This document shows, one piece after another, positions 1 through 13,635 of a DNA stretch of 64,000 nucleotides (its first letter is position 1; every line of letters starts with the position of its first letter). Source of the DNA: Gyrodactylus bullatarudis (taxonomy: Eukaryota; Platyhelminthes; Monogenea; Gyrodactylidea; Gyrodactylidae); NCBI GenBank assembly GCA_012064415.1, contig SSNU01000247.1:1966840-2030839 (forward strand), in the 5' to 3' direction. The position numbers were made by a program, and so were the translations under genes. The notes beneath the pieces are model-generated. The model did not search any database. It was not told the DNA's origin and saw only the letters and a program-made list of their open reading frames with translations.

Positions 1-3000
1 AAGGGTTTCGTATAAAGGTTTCCTATATTCCAATATAATAATGACGAGATGCTTCAGGGTGCTACTATCAATTTAAATTCAACTGGATGTCTTGCAGAGC
101 GGAAATTTAATGATTTTCCATTTTTCCTATCTCTACTTCGTTCCTCCTTCTTGGCTACGTTTCAGAAAATGTAATTTCATACAATTGAAAAGTAAATTTT
201 CTTAGCTTACTTAGGCAATAAAATAAAGTTTCTGAATGCTGAAATAGAACAAGTATGTTAATATAATTATTATTATCATCAATTTTATGGTCAAGATGTT
301 ACCACCGCTCGATGTATTTTGAAAGTGATAATATCCTCAATTAAAAGACAAATTTCATAGATATCATACGCCCATTAAGAAAGCTAGGAGAGTTGATAAT
401 TATTTGAACTTGTAGGTTCAGAGAGCGTCTTGAGAAGAATATTCAAAACAAAGACTTTTACGTTACTGCCATGAATTGAACATCGAAAATTTATCTATCA
501 TCTTTGATTTTTTTCGGCTTGACGATCGTGTTTAAATTAAATAAACATATCAATAGATATTAATTTCATATTCAGTCCCATAATAATGAGGGAATTTTCA
601 AATTGATATTATCTCTTAATTGATTTCAACTTCGTTGATTAGTGCAAAGAGTAACCTTTGATAAGTAGCTAAAAAAGAATATAATACTATAGGCTTGATG
701 ATTGTCATGATAAAAAAAGATTTTTTCACAAATAAAAATTTTGCAGTAAAACCGTTGACCTTATAAAATATTTTTTGTCATATTTACTTGTAAGTAGATA
801 CCATAAATTTAAAAATCATAAAATTGATTAATCATTTCAAGTACAATGAATTTATTCATCCCTATAATCGGATTAATTCTATTCCCCTCAAATAATATGT
901 ATAGTTGTATTTCTATTTGTTCGATCTCATCTTGGAGAAAATACCAAACTGGAAGGATGGGAGAAAAATAACAACACATATGGCTTAAACTCCTCAATAC
1001 TGCTCAATGTTCCTCAAGTGAAGAAAGGAGAGAAGAAACAAACACAAGAGAGCCATATTGGAAGGTTAATAAGATTACTTTGAGAATATATTTCATTCTT
1101 GGTGAATAGTTCTGGAGAGTTCTCTAAACTAAATTATATCTGTGTTTTTCCTCACACAAAATAACAATATTATTAATTATAAATACAGCTTTTTTAGACA
1201 TTCAGTGAAAATTAAGTATTGTATTTAATCAGTTCTCATTGCTTGGCATGATGCGAATCAGTTGTAACTTTGAATGATTTGCTCATAGATCCAAATGTTC
1301 AATTTTTTCAGAGAATCAAATCATTGACGCAATTTAAATTTTCTTAAACTGATTTCTGTTGAGAAGAAAATCTCACGAAGCATTTCGAAAATGAATATAC
1401 TCTCACCTTAGCTGATTGAATTATCTCTCAGAGGAGAGAAAAGTATGTGTTGTGTAAAAGATAAGTGGTTTTGTAACATCTCATTGTAGCAATTATTACA
1501 AGAGAAATTTTCATTAGACACCTGCTGAGTTTGGTCATTGTTATGAGTTCTCTGTGTTATTGGTGTTGTTGTTATTACTCAAGTCTAAAATTATAATAAA
1601 TCTACCTACTTGGTAAATTCATTTAATTAAATGATACTTGGGAATGCTTTTGGTAAAGATAACTGTTGTTCATCAAAAGTACCAGAGAGCGCTTCTCTGG
1701 GCCACATGTGGAGTAAGCTTCAATTCAATTTTACTCTTTCAGTAAAATATTGTAAAATATAACTCCAAAGACCGTAAATCAAAGTGACACGGAGTCTAAT
1801 TGAAACATGATTTAAGCAAACTAAATTAAAATTCCTAATGAGATTCTTTTTTCTTTTTTACGAGATAAATCCTCTACTTGCATATAGCACAAACAAAAAT
1901 TATAAACCAAAATACCATGAAAAAAGAAATGGATAACAATGCATGAGATAAATAACGGATTAATTATTTTCCATGTTAAGCACATTGTTTGTTAATTCAT
2001 GGTGAATAATGTAAATAATAGCTGTGGAATAGAACAGATTCGATTTCTCTCAAGAGACACCAGCAATGCTCAAGACCTTAACTAAGGAAAATTAACCAAT
2101 GAAAATCTTTGGTCTTCTCTAATTGGTCAAAATAATTTTACTATGAATCATTCACTTTAAATGCTTTTTTTAAAAACATCATTGATTTCATTAGATATGC
2201 CCTATTAAACACGAGAGACTTCATTTTTGAGAAAAATGTAGCAAGAAAATCAAATCAATGAATTAAAAGAAAGGGAACAAAGTCGAAGTTTAAGAAATCT
2301 TTCTTCTGCCTCAGCAAATTTATATTCTTCTCTTCTTTCATTTTATTAGTTTTGAATTTTCATCATCTCTCAAAGTAACGTCTATCATGTTAGAAACAAT
2401 AGAACTCACTCCAAATAAACCTTTTCTTGCAGTAATTGCCAGTTGAAGATTCGTACTCCATCTTTCTGTCATCTTGCACGAGTGGAAGAGCTCTCTATCA
2501 TAAAATAGCGATTTTACTGTACTTACAAATTGGCTTCCAAGCATGGAAACACACGAAAGACGAAGAATGAAGAAAAAAATTAAAATATATACTCCGATAG
2601 AAATCATGCCCAGAAAAGTCACGAATTAACGATAAATTTTTACTCTTCATTTCACCAAATTCTCTCTTCCACTAGATAATAATCATGTTACGAGTGTATA
2701 TTTCTTTCTGGAATGAGTAGCCTGGTGGGGCGGAAAATCCCTAAAATACTGAAAGACCACATCAAAAGAGAAAATCATGCAAGCAAGCTTTTCATTCCCA
2801 GAATGCAACTGATGAATGAACACGTGATTTCAATTCATATCTTGAGGGTGATTTTGATTGGTCAAAATTTTACAAGCCTATTCGTATCTACTTCAATTTG
2901 ATTGGCCATTTAGTGCAAGAAAAGAAAGTGTGAGTTCTTGAATAAATGTATGTATTATTTTAAAACTAAATTAACAATAGTGGACGAGACAGTTTTCTTC

Positions 3001-3681
3001 TACATGTATAAATAAATTTTCCACTGAGTGACTAAAATTAAAATTAATTCATATAATTTGTACAGAGATATGAAATTAAAATGAGTTTATGATGTCATCG
3101 ATTTGAGGAAGAATTCTTCCTCGCAAATTGTCTCCTCCACAACTTCTCGTGGGATTCGTTTCAGCGACATTAACAAATTTAATAGGCAGCTGAAAAAAAA
3201 ATATTTTTTTGTATCAACTAGTCATTGACATGAAGATGAGAATTTACTATTTTCCCAAAATATACTGGATATTTTTCCCCGAAAATTCGAGGAAAAATGA
3301 GTTGTAAAGATAAAAATATATTGACTATTTTTGAGATTTTTAAAAATGTTCCAAATTTCAATTTTTTCAAAAATTTTTCTATTGAATGCAATGCTGATAT
3401 TCGATACAAAAACATTGGATAAAGAAATCGAACCATCTCCAAGAAAAATTTGAGCTTCTTAATTTTGGACCATTCGAAAAATTCAAATGGTTCGATAACC
3501 CATATTAATGACGAATTTCTGTAAACATCTTTAAGCGAATTCGAATTATTTTTCTAATTTTGCTACCAAATATCAGCTTTGAATTGCTTCAAATCTTTGA
3601 AATCGATAAAAATAGTTCCAAGTATGGCCAAATTTTATTTGGGCTCATTTCAAATTCTCAAATAGCTTTATAAACAGCTGT
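1..3681. other. Gene-free flank
   Basis: I see no convincing gene here. The longest open stretch (2338-2607, minus strand, ATG at 2607) would give about 89 residues with a hydrophobic start, but it has no recognisable domain and no splice or promoter support. The rest is AT-rich sequence with many stops in all frames. A diverged transposon copy lies at the right end. Confidence 0.6.
3216..3640 (+). repeat. Diverged copy of a dispersed foldback/MITE family
   Basis: The segment begins with a tgacatgaagatgagaattt motif at 3226-3245, which also starts copies near 10063 and 43841. Further in it shares blocks with those copies, such as 'gaaatcgataaaaat' and 'ggttcgat'. No matching right terminal repeat was found, so this copy is diverged or truncated. 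Confidence 0.55.
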
Positions 3682-6582
3682 TTATACCCACTTGTCGTTA
3701 ATACAGGAGTATTCTCTGCGACAAACAGTCTGGATCTCGTTCTCCTCTTCTTCTGTAAACGTTACCTCTTGACTATTCGTCAGATCGCAGAGCAGGAGTC
3801 TTTTCATTTTTTCCCTCTTTTCCTTGCTCATCTAATGGAGAAAAAAAATTTATATTCCAATTTGATTGTTTCTTCTCTCAAGGGAAAACCAACCTGTAAA
3901 GAGTGAATTAGGAAAACAAGTTTCTCATGGTTGTTTGACCCGTCAAGAGTCTGGAGGAAGGTTTTTGCTGACCTTGTCGACTCATACAGGCTACCTTGAA
4001 TGCCCTTCTCAAATATCAACAGTTTGTACCAGTTGATTTTGAGAAGTTTTGTCTTCTCCACATTCTCGAAGAGTTCCAGGTCTAGGAACCAATCCCTCAG
4101 TGAGTTAATCAACTCTTTCACCTCTTGACTGTAATTAGTCTTGGCCATTTTCATCATTGTAGTCTTCATGTAAGCATTGAGAATATTCTTTAATATATTA
4201 TTCTGATTATTGTTACCGCCAGGTGTATTGTTCATGATCCACGAGGAGGTATTCAGCAAGTCTTCAAATTTCTGGTTTTCCATTTGATAACTGGGTTGTG
4301 GTGACAAGTTCTGTGTCAAGGAGGGATAGAGTTGCTCAAGGTGATGATGATCACTCGTCTGAAACTTCCTCTTGAGCATACCTGACATGGGTGATGTTGT
4401 TTTGAGTTTATTCTTTACCTCCTCTTTTAGCCATAGACCAGAATTAGTACTGTTATTGTTATTATTAATAAGATTTGGTGGAGTTGTTGAGGGCGTCTGT
4501 TGCTTTTGATAAAAACTATTACTACTAGCGGCTGTTGTTGCTGTTGTACTGAATGGATCACATATTTCGTTAATTTTTATCTGTGCTGAATTCCTTGGCT
4601 GTCGCTCATTTTGCACGGCTGTATAAAATAAACAAATGCCTTTCTTTTAACTTTCAATATAAAATGTATTTATTTATTTATAAATTGAACAAGATGTTAG
4701 TTTATGCAAGGTTTTTAATTAAAAATAAGATGTTGACCACATGCTTGGAAACCGTAATGCTTTGATTTTGGAAGAGGAAAAAGAATTGCCAAGTTGAGCA
4801 ATCATGATTTCAACTTAATTCCTCCTTACTAAGGAGTCCTTAGGGAGACGAAAAGAAGAAAGTCATCTCTTGAAGAACACAATTTAAGAAAGAAAAAATT
4901 TAATTATCTCAGTTATTATTTTTGTGGAATATTTTTATATGATAATATGTTCATCCCATAGGGACTCACCGTCTTTATTCATGCCCATCTGAATACACTT
5001 TTTGAGTCTGCATGCCTGACATTGATTTCTGTGTGCCTTGTCAATTATACATAGACCAGTGCCAGCCTGACATCTGAAATATACAAAATTATAACATACA
5101 ACTTTCTTCTTCCCTCGAGCATTTGAAGAAAATATATATTTCTCTTCAAATAAATGTAGTAATGATAATTCAGTACAATATTGAGGAAATATAAAAAGGA
5201 ATGCAACTGACAAAGTGTTATTCATTACATTTTTTAATTAATATTGACACTAAAGTGACTTAGATGTGGGCATTACTATTGTATTATGAAGGTGTCACCA
5301 ACCACTTACCTGTAGATTAGTTTACGTCTAACAGAACGTTTAAAGAAGCCACTGCATCCATTACAGGCTAATATACCGTAATGCTTACCACTGCTAACAT
5401 CACCACAAACGATACAATACATGCCTGTACCATTTACACTGTTATTTGATGAGTTACTCGAGTGTTGTTGCTGTTGTTGTTTAGCGTTAGTGGCCATCGG
5501 AGAATCTGATTGACCCATGGTTAATTCCTGGGGTAAATCTTTTATACTCCTATTTGTATCCACACTCTTATTCAAGCCCATAAGCATATTCTCAACAATT
5601 GACACGAGGGCTGACTTGTCCTGAATCACGTTGCTGAGGTTATTGGTTATTTGTGGCAGAAGGACACTTCCCCGATTAAATGAGCTGCCTAGGCTGTTAC
5701 ATAGGAAATTTGTTGCTGGATTAATCGAAGCTAACTTGGTATAGATTTCAAGGTAATTGTTCAACATGAAATTGGTGGAATCTTCCTCCTTCTTCATCAG
5801 CATTTCATCATCAGTTTGGCCGTTTTGCTTATTGTTATTGGCTGGGGAGGAGAAATTGATTTCCAAATTAGAAAGTAAAATTTTTATGCAAAGAAAGTTG
5901 CAATCATAACTCGTACGTGCTTAACAGGCTGAGTAAATAGAGATTTTTTCTTTTCTGCATGTGTTTGCTAAGAACGGCACCTTAAACACAAACTCAATCT
6001 TTTGTTTTAATTTGTTTAATTAATTCACGTCTTTGCAAGTTTGGGCGTGTAATCCTTTACTCTAAATTCTAAATTGATGAAATTATCACGCATAAAATAA
6101 GAAAAACACAGTCTCAAAGTTCCTATGACGACATTTTAAACATGGGCAGAAGATAACTACATCATGATTATTGAGAATATTCTATAGAGTCATTTATCAA
6201 AGGGATAATAATACAAATAAATTTTAAATTAATCAGTGAGGGAACACGAGACATGATTTTGTTACAATTCTGATATATATGTACAGAGTGAAAAATGAAA
6301 AATTAACTTTTTGACTTGTGTATCCTTTTTTTTCAAGATACAAAAAATGGAAAAAGAATAGAATGAAAATAACTTACTAGAATTCACTCCACATTCCGGA
6401 TTCATGAGGGAGTCAATTTGAAAGTCCACTGTCCTCCGTCCAGAATCGGACATGGATGATGATGAAGGTGAGTCCTCGCGTGTTATAGTAAATGTCACTT
6501 TTGAGTATTCTGAGGAGCCTGTCGTTAGGGCAGAGTTTTCTGTATCATTTTCTATTTTTCCCAACACCGATTGTTCCTTCAT
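3682..6582 (-). CDS. Nuclear receptor, PNR/NR2E3 group
   Basis: Five exons keep phase throughout: 6582-6378, 5841-5310, 5073-4970, 4618-3894 and 3831-3682, giving 571 residues. This is a DNA-binding transcription factor of the photoreceptor-specific nuclear receptor type. The DNA-binding domain spans about residues 208-281. Zinc finger 1 contains [14 protein letters not shown] and the P-box [13 protein letters not shown]. Zinc finger 2 contains [15 protein letters not shown]. It is followed by the PNR hallmark [14 protein letters not shown], split across exons 3 and 4 (NKDG before, then AVQNERQPR). The N-terminal half is low-complexity with a Q run. The ligand-binding region is odd. After a long N/S/T-rich linker, only about 145 residues follow, with a helix 3-5-like stretch around [12 protein letters not shown], and the protein ends KWV without a visible AF-2 helix. 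The ATG at 6582 is the natural start. Confidence 0.9.
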
Positions 6583-7434
6583 GTTCCACGAGTGAGCAGA
6601 AGTATTTTATGAAAAATTATGCTTCTTCGTTTTTTAACCACAAAAAGTTTTATTTAACTCTCAATTCGCACCAACTCTGAGTACTTGAGTTTAATCTATA
6701 CTCTCTTAGTTCTACTCAACTCTCCCCAACACATACACATACGCACTACGCTCGCATACCCCCCTCTCTATTATTACCTTGCCTTGCATATAATGCATAT
6801 TGATTCAATATAATAATGTAAAGTTTAATAATGTCCACCCCTTTTTGCTTTATTCCTCTCTAACACGTTAATATATCAGAATTCATTTTATTGTTAGTTT
6901 TTGGTGTATTTTTTGCTCTCTGTTCAAACTATATTTTTGTGTATATTTTATATGCGTATACAAACACATTGTATATGAGACGTATGTATAATATATACAC
7001 ACACATGTTAAATGTATAGTTGGCATCAAAAATTTACTGAGCATTATTTATACGTTTGACTTGTCAAAAGACGATATGAGTAGATTTGTATATGTAAATC
7101 TATTCCAACTATAATATAATACGTAAAGAAATTAGGGGGAAGGGGAGGGACAGACATAGTGAAACGTACTTCCAATAGATAATAATATATATATATCCGA
7201 GTCTATGGTGCACGAATGCAGAATGGAGTAGAATTAACATTGAGAAGAAAATATGGAGTAAACAATATTAAAGATCAATAAAATAAAATACGCTATTGCG
7301 TCAAAGATTAGCGTCATCTATGAAGTGAGCTAGTGACTTTTAAACCATGTAGTCAAGGTTGGTAGATAACAAAATATAAACATTTTCAAATCTCAATTTG
7401 GCGCCAAATTCCCATTTTATTGAACATGAGGGGC

Positions 7435-7685
7435 AAATAAGAATAATTGAAGGTGTAAAATTATCAAACGTTAGGCTTCTTTACTAATTTCGAAAAACTG
7501 TCCACAAAAGACAAAATAATGTCTCTCCACTTCGATAAACTCTCCTCTATATTCGAATAGATCCTAACATGCGATTATCTTATTCTCTTAATATTGGAAA
7601 ACTCTCCATTCCACTAAATCCAAGAAAATGTACACTAATTTTGGTAAAGTCATTTGATAATTTACACCTTCAATTATTCTTATTT
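7435..7685. repeat. Foldback element with about 33-bp inverted arms
   Basis: The left arm at 7435-7468 (aaataagaataattgaagg, then tgtaaaattatcaaa) is the reverse complement of 7653-7685 apart from one extra A. The spacer holds degenerate copies of a 'tccactaatttcg' phrase that continue to about 7760. No protein is encoded. Confidence 0.75.
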
Positions 7686-10062
7686 TGGTAACTTGTCCAC
7701 TAATCTTGTCAACGATTCCTTTAATATCGAAAATTTGTCCACTAATTTCGTAAAATGACTGAAATTAGACATACAGGGAAACAGGTTATTACCTTTAACT
7801 TTTGATCAGTCTGTCAATATCAAATCAATAAGAATTACACTAGCTCAATTAACTTCAAAAAGTTAGAGGTTTTTGTGTAAAAATCATAGACTCCCAACTT
7901 CATGCCAGCTTAGCTTAGTTATGTCTCTGAATTTATATTCTATAATGTAAATTTAATTATTTTTGGCTAGCTAAAAATGGCCTACCCCTTTCTCCTTTAT
8001 GCGTTTACATTGCATTCTTGGATTTATTTATTTATTATAACGATTGAATGGGTCATCATCATCTTCCCTAACCACACCACAATGGAATGATGATACACTG
8101 TAGAATTTGTTGTAATTTTTCCAGCATTATTTCCTTAGGAAATTAAATAAAGGGAGAGATGTAGAGATGTAGGTATCCACTTTTCATGGCTGATTGATCA
8201 TTTGTTGATGATTTCATACTTCTTCATTCTGATACGTACAATGTCTCTTTTTCTTTGTGATAGATAATGCATTTTTATTGCATCCCATTCCTGGTATTCA
8301 TGTGTGTTTATATTGTGTCACTGACAATTAATTTGATAATTAAATTAGTATAATATCAATTCTATAAACATGCTAATTGACATCAAGATAGGGATTTGCA
8401 ATACTTTTCTTCGCATAGCCACTAAGACAAGTCACTACAAAAAGACCCGATGAATCTCAACTTTTGAGGTCAAAATTTTTTGTCAATTATGTTGATTTGA
8501 AGCGATTAACCTGCTCGTTACCAGGAAAAAACCAAATGAGCTTTTTTTTAATTTTTTTCACCAACTTATTGTTCTCATGTTCTATTGGAAACACTTAGTA
8601 TGTGAAATAAAATTTTCTGGACCAGGTTGTATACGAACTACTTGTTAGCGACAATTTTCTTTCATTTATCATGATTCATGATAGAAATTATAAAAATTTT
8701 TGGTCGAATTTATAGATAAAATTATTATGCAGATTTCACAAGAGAAATAACTTTTCTTCTTTCATATAGAATATGCTCATTGTCCATGGAAACTCGTATT
8801 GGTTTTATGAATCTCCGAGTCTGACTTGCTTGTACTGAGATTTAGAATTTCTTCAATATTCTCCTTCAATATTTCGTCTCTTTGGAGTAAATTCACAAGT
8901 TTCTCTGATACTACGCTTAACTGGAAACTTTAAAGATCCATTGTTTGCAAAGAAAATTTTTGGTCCTTTCCTTGTTGAGGATTGGGATATTCTGTTGCTT
9001 GCAGTATAATAGGCGAAATAGAATCTTGCGTCTAATTTTGATCACTAAAACATCAGTCATTTATTGCCTCAAATCGCCAAAATCAACTAAAAATTTCAGC
9101 TCAAAATTTGAAAAATGGCCAAATATTTCTAATATCTTCGTAGCAACTATAGCTTTACATAAGTATTATTGATGTTCTGTGATCCTAAATTTCTGTGGTC
9201 TGCCTAGTTCTTTCCCACTTGTTACCGTTCTAATTTGTAGATATAGAAAAAAAATTTTATTCACTAAACGATATGTATCTTTAGCATGGGTTGTAGATAT
9301 AATCTTGACATTCTCGTATGTTTCCTAGCCATGAAACTTCTGGTTTTATCAGATCTAAGTTCTTTCAATGCAGGGAGTTCTATTTATATTCTTTAATAGC
9401 ATCTACAGATCGTACATTTCTCATCTTTGGAAATGAAACGGGGAAGGAGAAATATGGAAATTATTCCATCTATATCTTGTCAAAAATGCAAATTCTCTTT
9501 CTCTCATAGATTAGAGATATTCTTCTGCAACAATGTAAGATGAGAAAACAATTCAGCAATACACACAGAAGGAAACTTTTGAAGGCCAGTCTTTAGTCAA
9601 GCGTAACTTTATAAGAATTTGGCATTCTCCTCCCTTTGAATAGTTAATTTCTCTCTCGGAATTTCAATCTGAAATGTTTGATCTTTTCTATTTTCTTCTT
9701 GATCTATTATTGAGTTATTATATGTGAATGTTGATGAATAAACCCTTTCGAGGGTTCTGATGGTCAGGAACCTTAGTTCTCATTGGTTTTCATTCAATTC
9801 TTGACACGTTTCCCATGACTTTTAATAATGACAAAATTTAATTATTTGAAAATAGGTGAGACTGACGATTGAAATTCAACAAGCACCTTCAACAAGTTTC
9901 TCGGAGTCTTATTCTCTCACAAATAAAAATTATTATCTGAGAAATTCAAAAAATATGACCCGAATTACCTATTATCTATTTATAACTTCATAGTTGAAAA
10001 TTTTTCTGAGTCCTATTCTGTTTTTTGAGAATAATTATAACCTCAGGAATTCTAAATAAAGG

Positions 10063-10440
10063 TAGTTGACATGAAGATGAGAATTTATATTGTTTTTACA
10101 AAAACCTCGATATTTTTCTCCGGATTCATAAAAAAAATAATTTTTTGATTTCTGATGGAATGAGCTAATAAGTTTTAAAAAATCCAATCTGACCAAAATA
10201 AGGCCACTTCTTGGATTTCGAAGATGCACCAAATTTCCACTTTTTCAACTTTTGAACCCAAAATTTTCATCGATTTCGATGATTCGAAGCAGTGTTTCCG
10301 AGAAAAAGTTAGACTTCAAGATTTTGGATAATTTACCTTACCATGATAATCGAAAAACTCAAATAGTTCGATTTCCCACAGTAATGACGAATTTCAGTGA
10401 AATTCTACAGGTGAATTCGAATTGGTCTTAAATTGGTCAT
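10063..10440 (+). repeat. Copy of the TAGTTGACATGAAGATGAG repeat family
   Basis: It starts tagttgacatgaagatgag and runs through blocks shared with 43841-44251 and 44311-44985 ('tctccggattca', 'caatctgaccaaaat', 'caaatttccactttttcaac', 'tcgatttcgatgattcgaag'). The right terminal repeat is not seen, so the copy is probably truncated. Confidence 0.65.
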
Positions 10441-12785
10441 GTCTCACATCAGACTTAAAATTGATTACTTAAGTCTTTGCTTTATTCTTATCTTCACTAA
10501 CCAGATGATTTACGAATTTCTTGCAGACCCTAATCTTCAAATATTGTACTATTTATACAATCAGATCTACCTTATAATTTGTATCTATATTTTTAAATTT
10601 CAATATAAGATTTATGTCTAACAAAAAAGGAGTTTCGGCTTAAGGTGCAATTATTAAGAGGAAGAGTTAAAGAAAACTTTTAGCTTCTTCTTTTAACCAC
10701 TTCACTTGATTGATCACTTTCTGGATTCGTTGCATTAAAAAAATGACGATGTTCATTTATGCTCTATTCTTAAATGAATTTAATCTGATACTACCCCAGC
10801 TCTATGATCATTCTTGTTAAATTCGATTGATAAATTCTCACAGTCCATTGGTCGCAGAGTTGACATGACTAAAAGAAATTACAGCCGATGCTAGAGAGTA
10901 TTGAATAAGATGAAAAGATTTTCCAATCAAGCCAGCCGATTTCTCTTTTGAATACGATACCTTTAAAAAGATGATATTTATATTTTTGGTTATCGCAAGT
11001 TCAACTCAATTAACTTAGTTAACTTGAAATGGTAATGAAGCTCTGGTTTTATTATGTTTTCTTCTAATTTTCGGGATAATTTATATTGTAGTTAAGACCA
11101 TTATATTATTAATAATATGGCTTCGAAACTGGTTGTAAGTCCCTGTGTTAGTAACTTGATATTTTGTCTGCATATAGAAACTACAGTGCTCAGACTATCA
11201 ATTTTATAAAATATCTCATCTAAATCAATATTTGCATTAATGCTTGGCCTGATTTGAGAATGTGTGACCCTTTTTACTGAGCCTGTAATATGAGATTTTT
11301 TGTTCACTAAATAGTTCCGTTTGATTCCATTAATCTTGACATCAAGCCATATAAGATCACATGTACGCAGTATAAATACCATATTTTAATTGAAAAATAC
11401 AAAATCAGAAGTGCCTCATTGACCAGTTTCATCTGATACCTGTTAAACTTTCTCAAATAAAGTTTTAATGGTCTAAACTAGAAAAGGAAACCGATTAAAA
11501 CTTTCTTTTTGTCATCGATGACTATGAAAACTCACCGCTAGCGATTCATTAAGTCAAGAGGGGTTGCTAGTTTTCTATAGATTAACCATAAAGTCATCAC
11601 AAGATAAAACCAGAGATTCCGAATATTAAAAAAAATATTAAGGAATTTCATCAGTAAATTGTCTGGAAACGTCATAATATTAACTACACCTAGTTATTTT
11701 ATCATTTGAAAGTCGATGAAATCGCATTCAAGATCTCTGAAAAATTACGAATTTTGATAAAAGGTTTCATCGTTTAATCGTGATCCTAAAAATAAACTTT
11801 TGATCACTTTCTCTCACTTTGAAATCACTTCAAAACCTGGGAATTCGGCGGGAAATATGCTAAAATTTTATATTATAGATTAATAGCTCTTTTCCGCTTT
11901 GTTAATTTTTTCACCAAAAACACAAAATTTGGCAAAATGTTCCAGTTTTCTGCCCAGAGTGTTAGACTCACATATACATAAAATCTTGTGCTCATCCTTA
12001 GACTTAATCTAACACAGATTCTTTACATTTATTCTGTAATTGTTAGTATTGATGAAAAGTATTGTTTTAATTTAATTGTTACTTGTTCCAAAATAAGAAC
12101 AGATTTATTTCCAAAAATGGTTACAAATCGGAGGTTTTCTTTCTTTTTCGATTGACTATGGTTTTTTTCATTGGTAGATAGCCCAATATTAAAAGAAACA
12201 TGGGTTGATTGCTCTTTTCAGATGAATTTCGTAAATTTCCCATAGATTACATACTAACAAAATCTTTTTCAAAACAAAAATCATCCATCAATATTTTCAA
12301 ATGTTTTTCGTGTTGCAGCTTTTTCGTGAATATTCTTTAATTGATTCAAGCTGGTTTGTATATTTAATTTGAAGAAATTCGAGATAATAGCCGATTTTAA
12401 AAAATTTCAGAATTAGCTTCCATTTTAACCGAAATTACTCGTATTTGGAGTAGGATTAATATCTAAACTAGGTATTTTTGATCCGAACTCAAGTGGCTGG
12501 AACAGCACAATGCTCTCTTGACAATCTCAAATATCAGGAGATTGACACTTTACGAAATTAACTAAATATAAATCTAAACAATATTAAAGAAAACAGATTT
12601 TATTTAAGAATAAAATATGATTAAGATCAAATAAAGAAACATCTAAGCTTAATTGACACATGTTTTCATATTCGAATGTTCCTAATTTTATGCTACCTTG
12701 ACAACAACTTAAAAAACAATTGAGGTGTCCACTTTTTGTTCAAAATTCATTCTCAATTGTTATTTTGAACGAAGTAGTTCGGCAC

Positions 12786-12857
12786 AGATTGACTATATCG
12801 TTGTTCCCTTGCTGACAACATAGTCAGGTAGCAAGCGAACAACGTTATAGTCAATCT
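12786..12857. ncRNA. 72-nt near-perfect hairpin (possible small-RNA precursor)
   Basis: Arms of 28 nt (12786-12813 and 12830-12857) pair with two mismatches around a 16-nt loop. The left arm begins agattgactatatcg and the right ends cgttatagtcaatct. The size and shape fit a pre-miRNA, but near-perfect pairing equally fits a tiny inverted-repeat transposon remnant. There is no evidence of transcription. Confidence 0.35.
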
Positions 12858-13635
12858 CAATTGTTTTCCTAATTTTTTTACGTGTACCAGAATGTTTTAG
12901 ATCGAAATGATTTCGTTGAATATTACAGCCTACAAATCGACTAGTACGAAAGAAACTTTCATGGCTGAGAATTCAAATATTGACCTAAGTTTTAATAAAT
13001 TTTATTATAAAACTTTCAGAGTTTTAAAGATATTTGCAGAATAATGATTCAGGTAATTTTTCATAAGAGTCCGAAAATCAGCTTAAGTTCATATTTCTAA
13101 CTATAAAATTTATTTTTTATTCTTTATGGTTTAATCACTAGTGACACATAAATAATGATGAAAGTTTAAATTTGATTGAAAAATAAAGATATGATGAAAC
13201 ATGATAAAAAACCAAAACTCTTCATTGAAGAGTCTTCAATAAATAGCAACTGTGAAAAGAAAGGTGAAAAAAGCTTGGGTAATCCTCGTTTGGACTCGTC
13301 AGTATGCCAATTAGTTTTTGATTTTGTAACATTAGACCTGAATCAGGCCACCTGAACTTCTAAATTCATAGGAATTCTAAAATACCAGTGTACTGAGAGC
13401 CATTTAAAAATTCAAGGCTTCAAAAGACTTTTGTGAGTATCTTCCCAACTTTATTTAAAATAGCTTTAGATTGAAATTTTTTGTGACCATCGACTGAATG
13501 GTTTGCATTTTTTCAGTAATTTTGAGCAAAGAATCATTTTCGAAATTAGAGACAAACCCTAACTCGTACAAAAGTGACAGAAGTTTGGTCAGAATAAATT
13601 TTATTTTATAGTTTTTCCCTATCATAACATATAGG

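Larger units (their letters stand above)
6583..13635. other. Gene-poor intergenic region
   Basis: About 7 kb lie between the receptor start and the 3' end of the DENND3-like gene. I see no gene I would defend. A minus-strand open stretch at 11101-11382 reads well for 93 codons but has no recognisable domain and could be a transposon remnant. Foldback repeats and a hairpin in this interval are listed separately. At 11781-11828 a stretch resembles 61036-61080 (both begin gatcctaaaaat and continue cttttgatcact), so it is another dispersed repeat. Confidence 0.6.

Noticed and set aside
2338..2622. Minus-strand 94-codon frame with hydrophobic start
   Set aside because: The first codon is GTG. From the first ATG it is 89 codons with no recognisable domain, no neighbouring exon and T-rich composition that mimics a signal peptide by chance.
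11101..11382. Minus-strand 93-codon open frame, DLDEIFYKIDSLSTVVSICR
   Set aside because: No ATG with context, no splice partner and no domain. It may be an old transposon piece, but I cannot support it as a gene.
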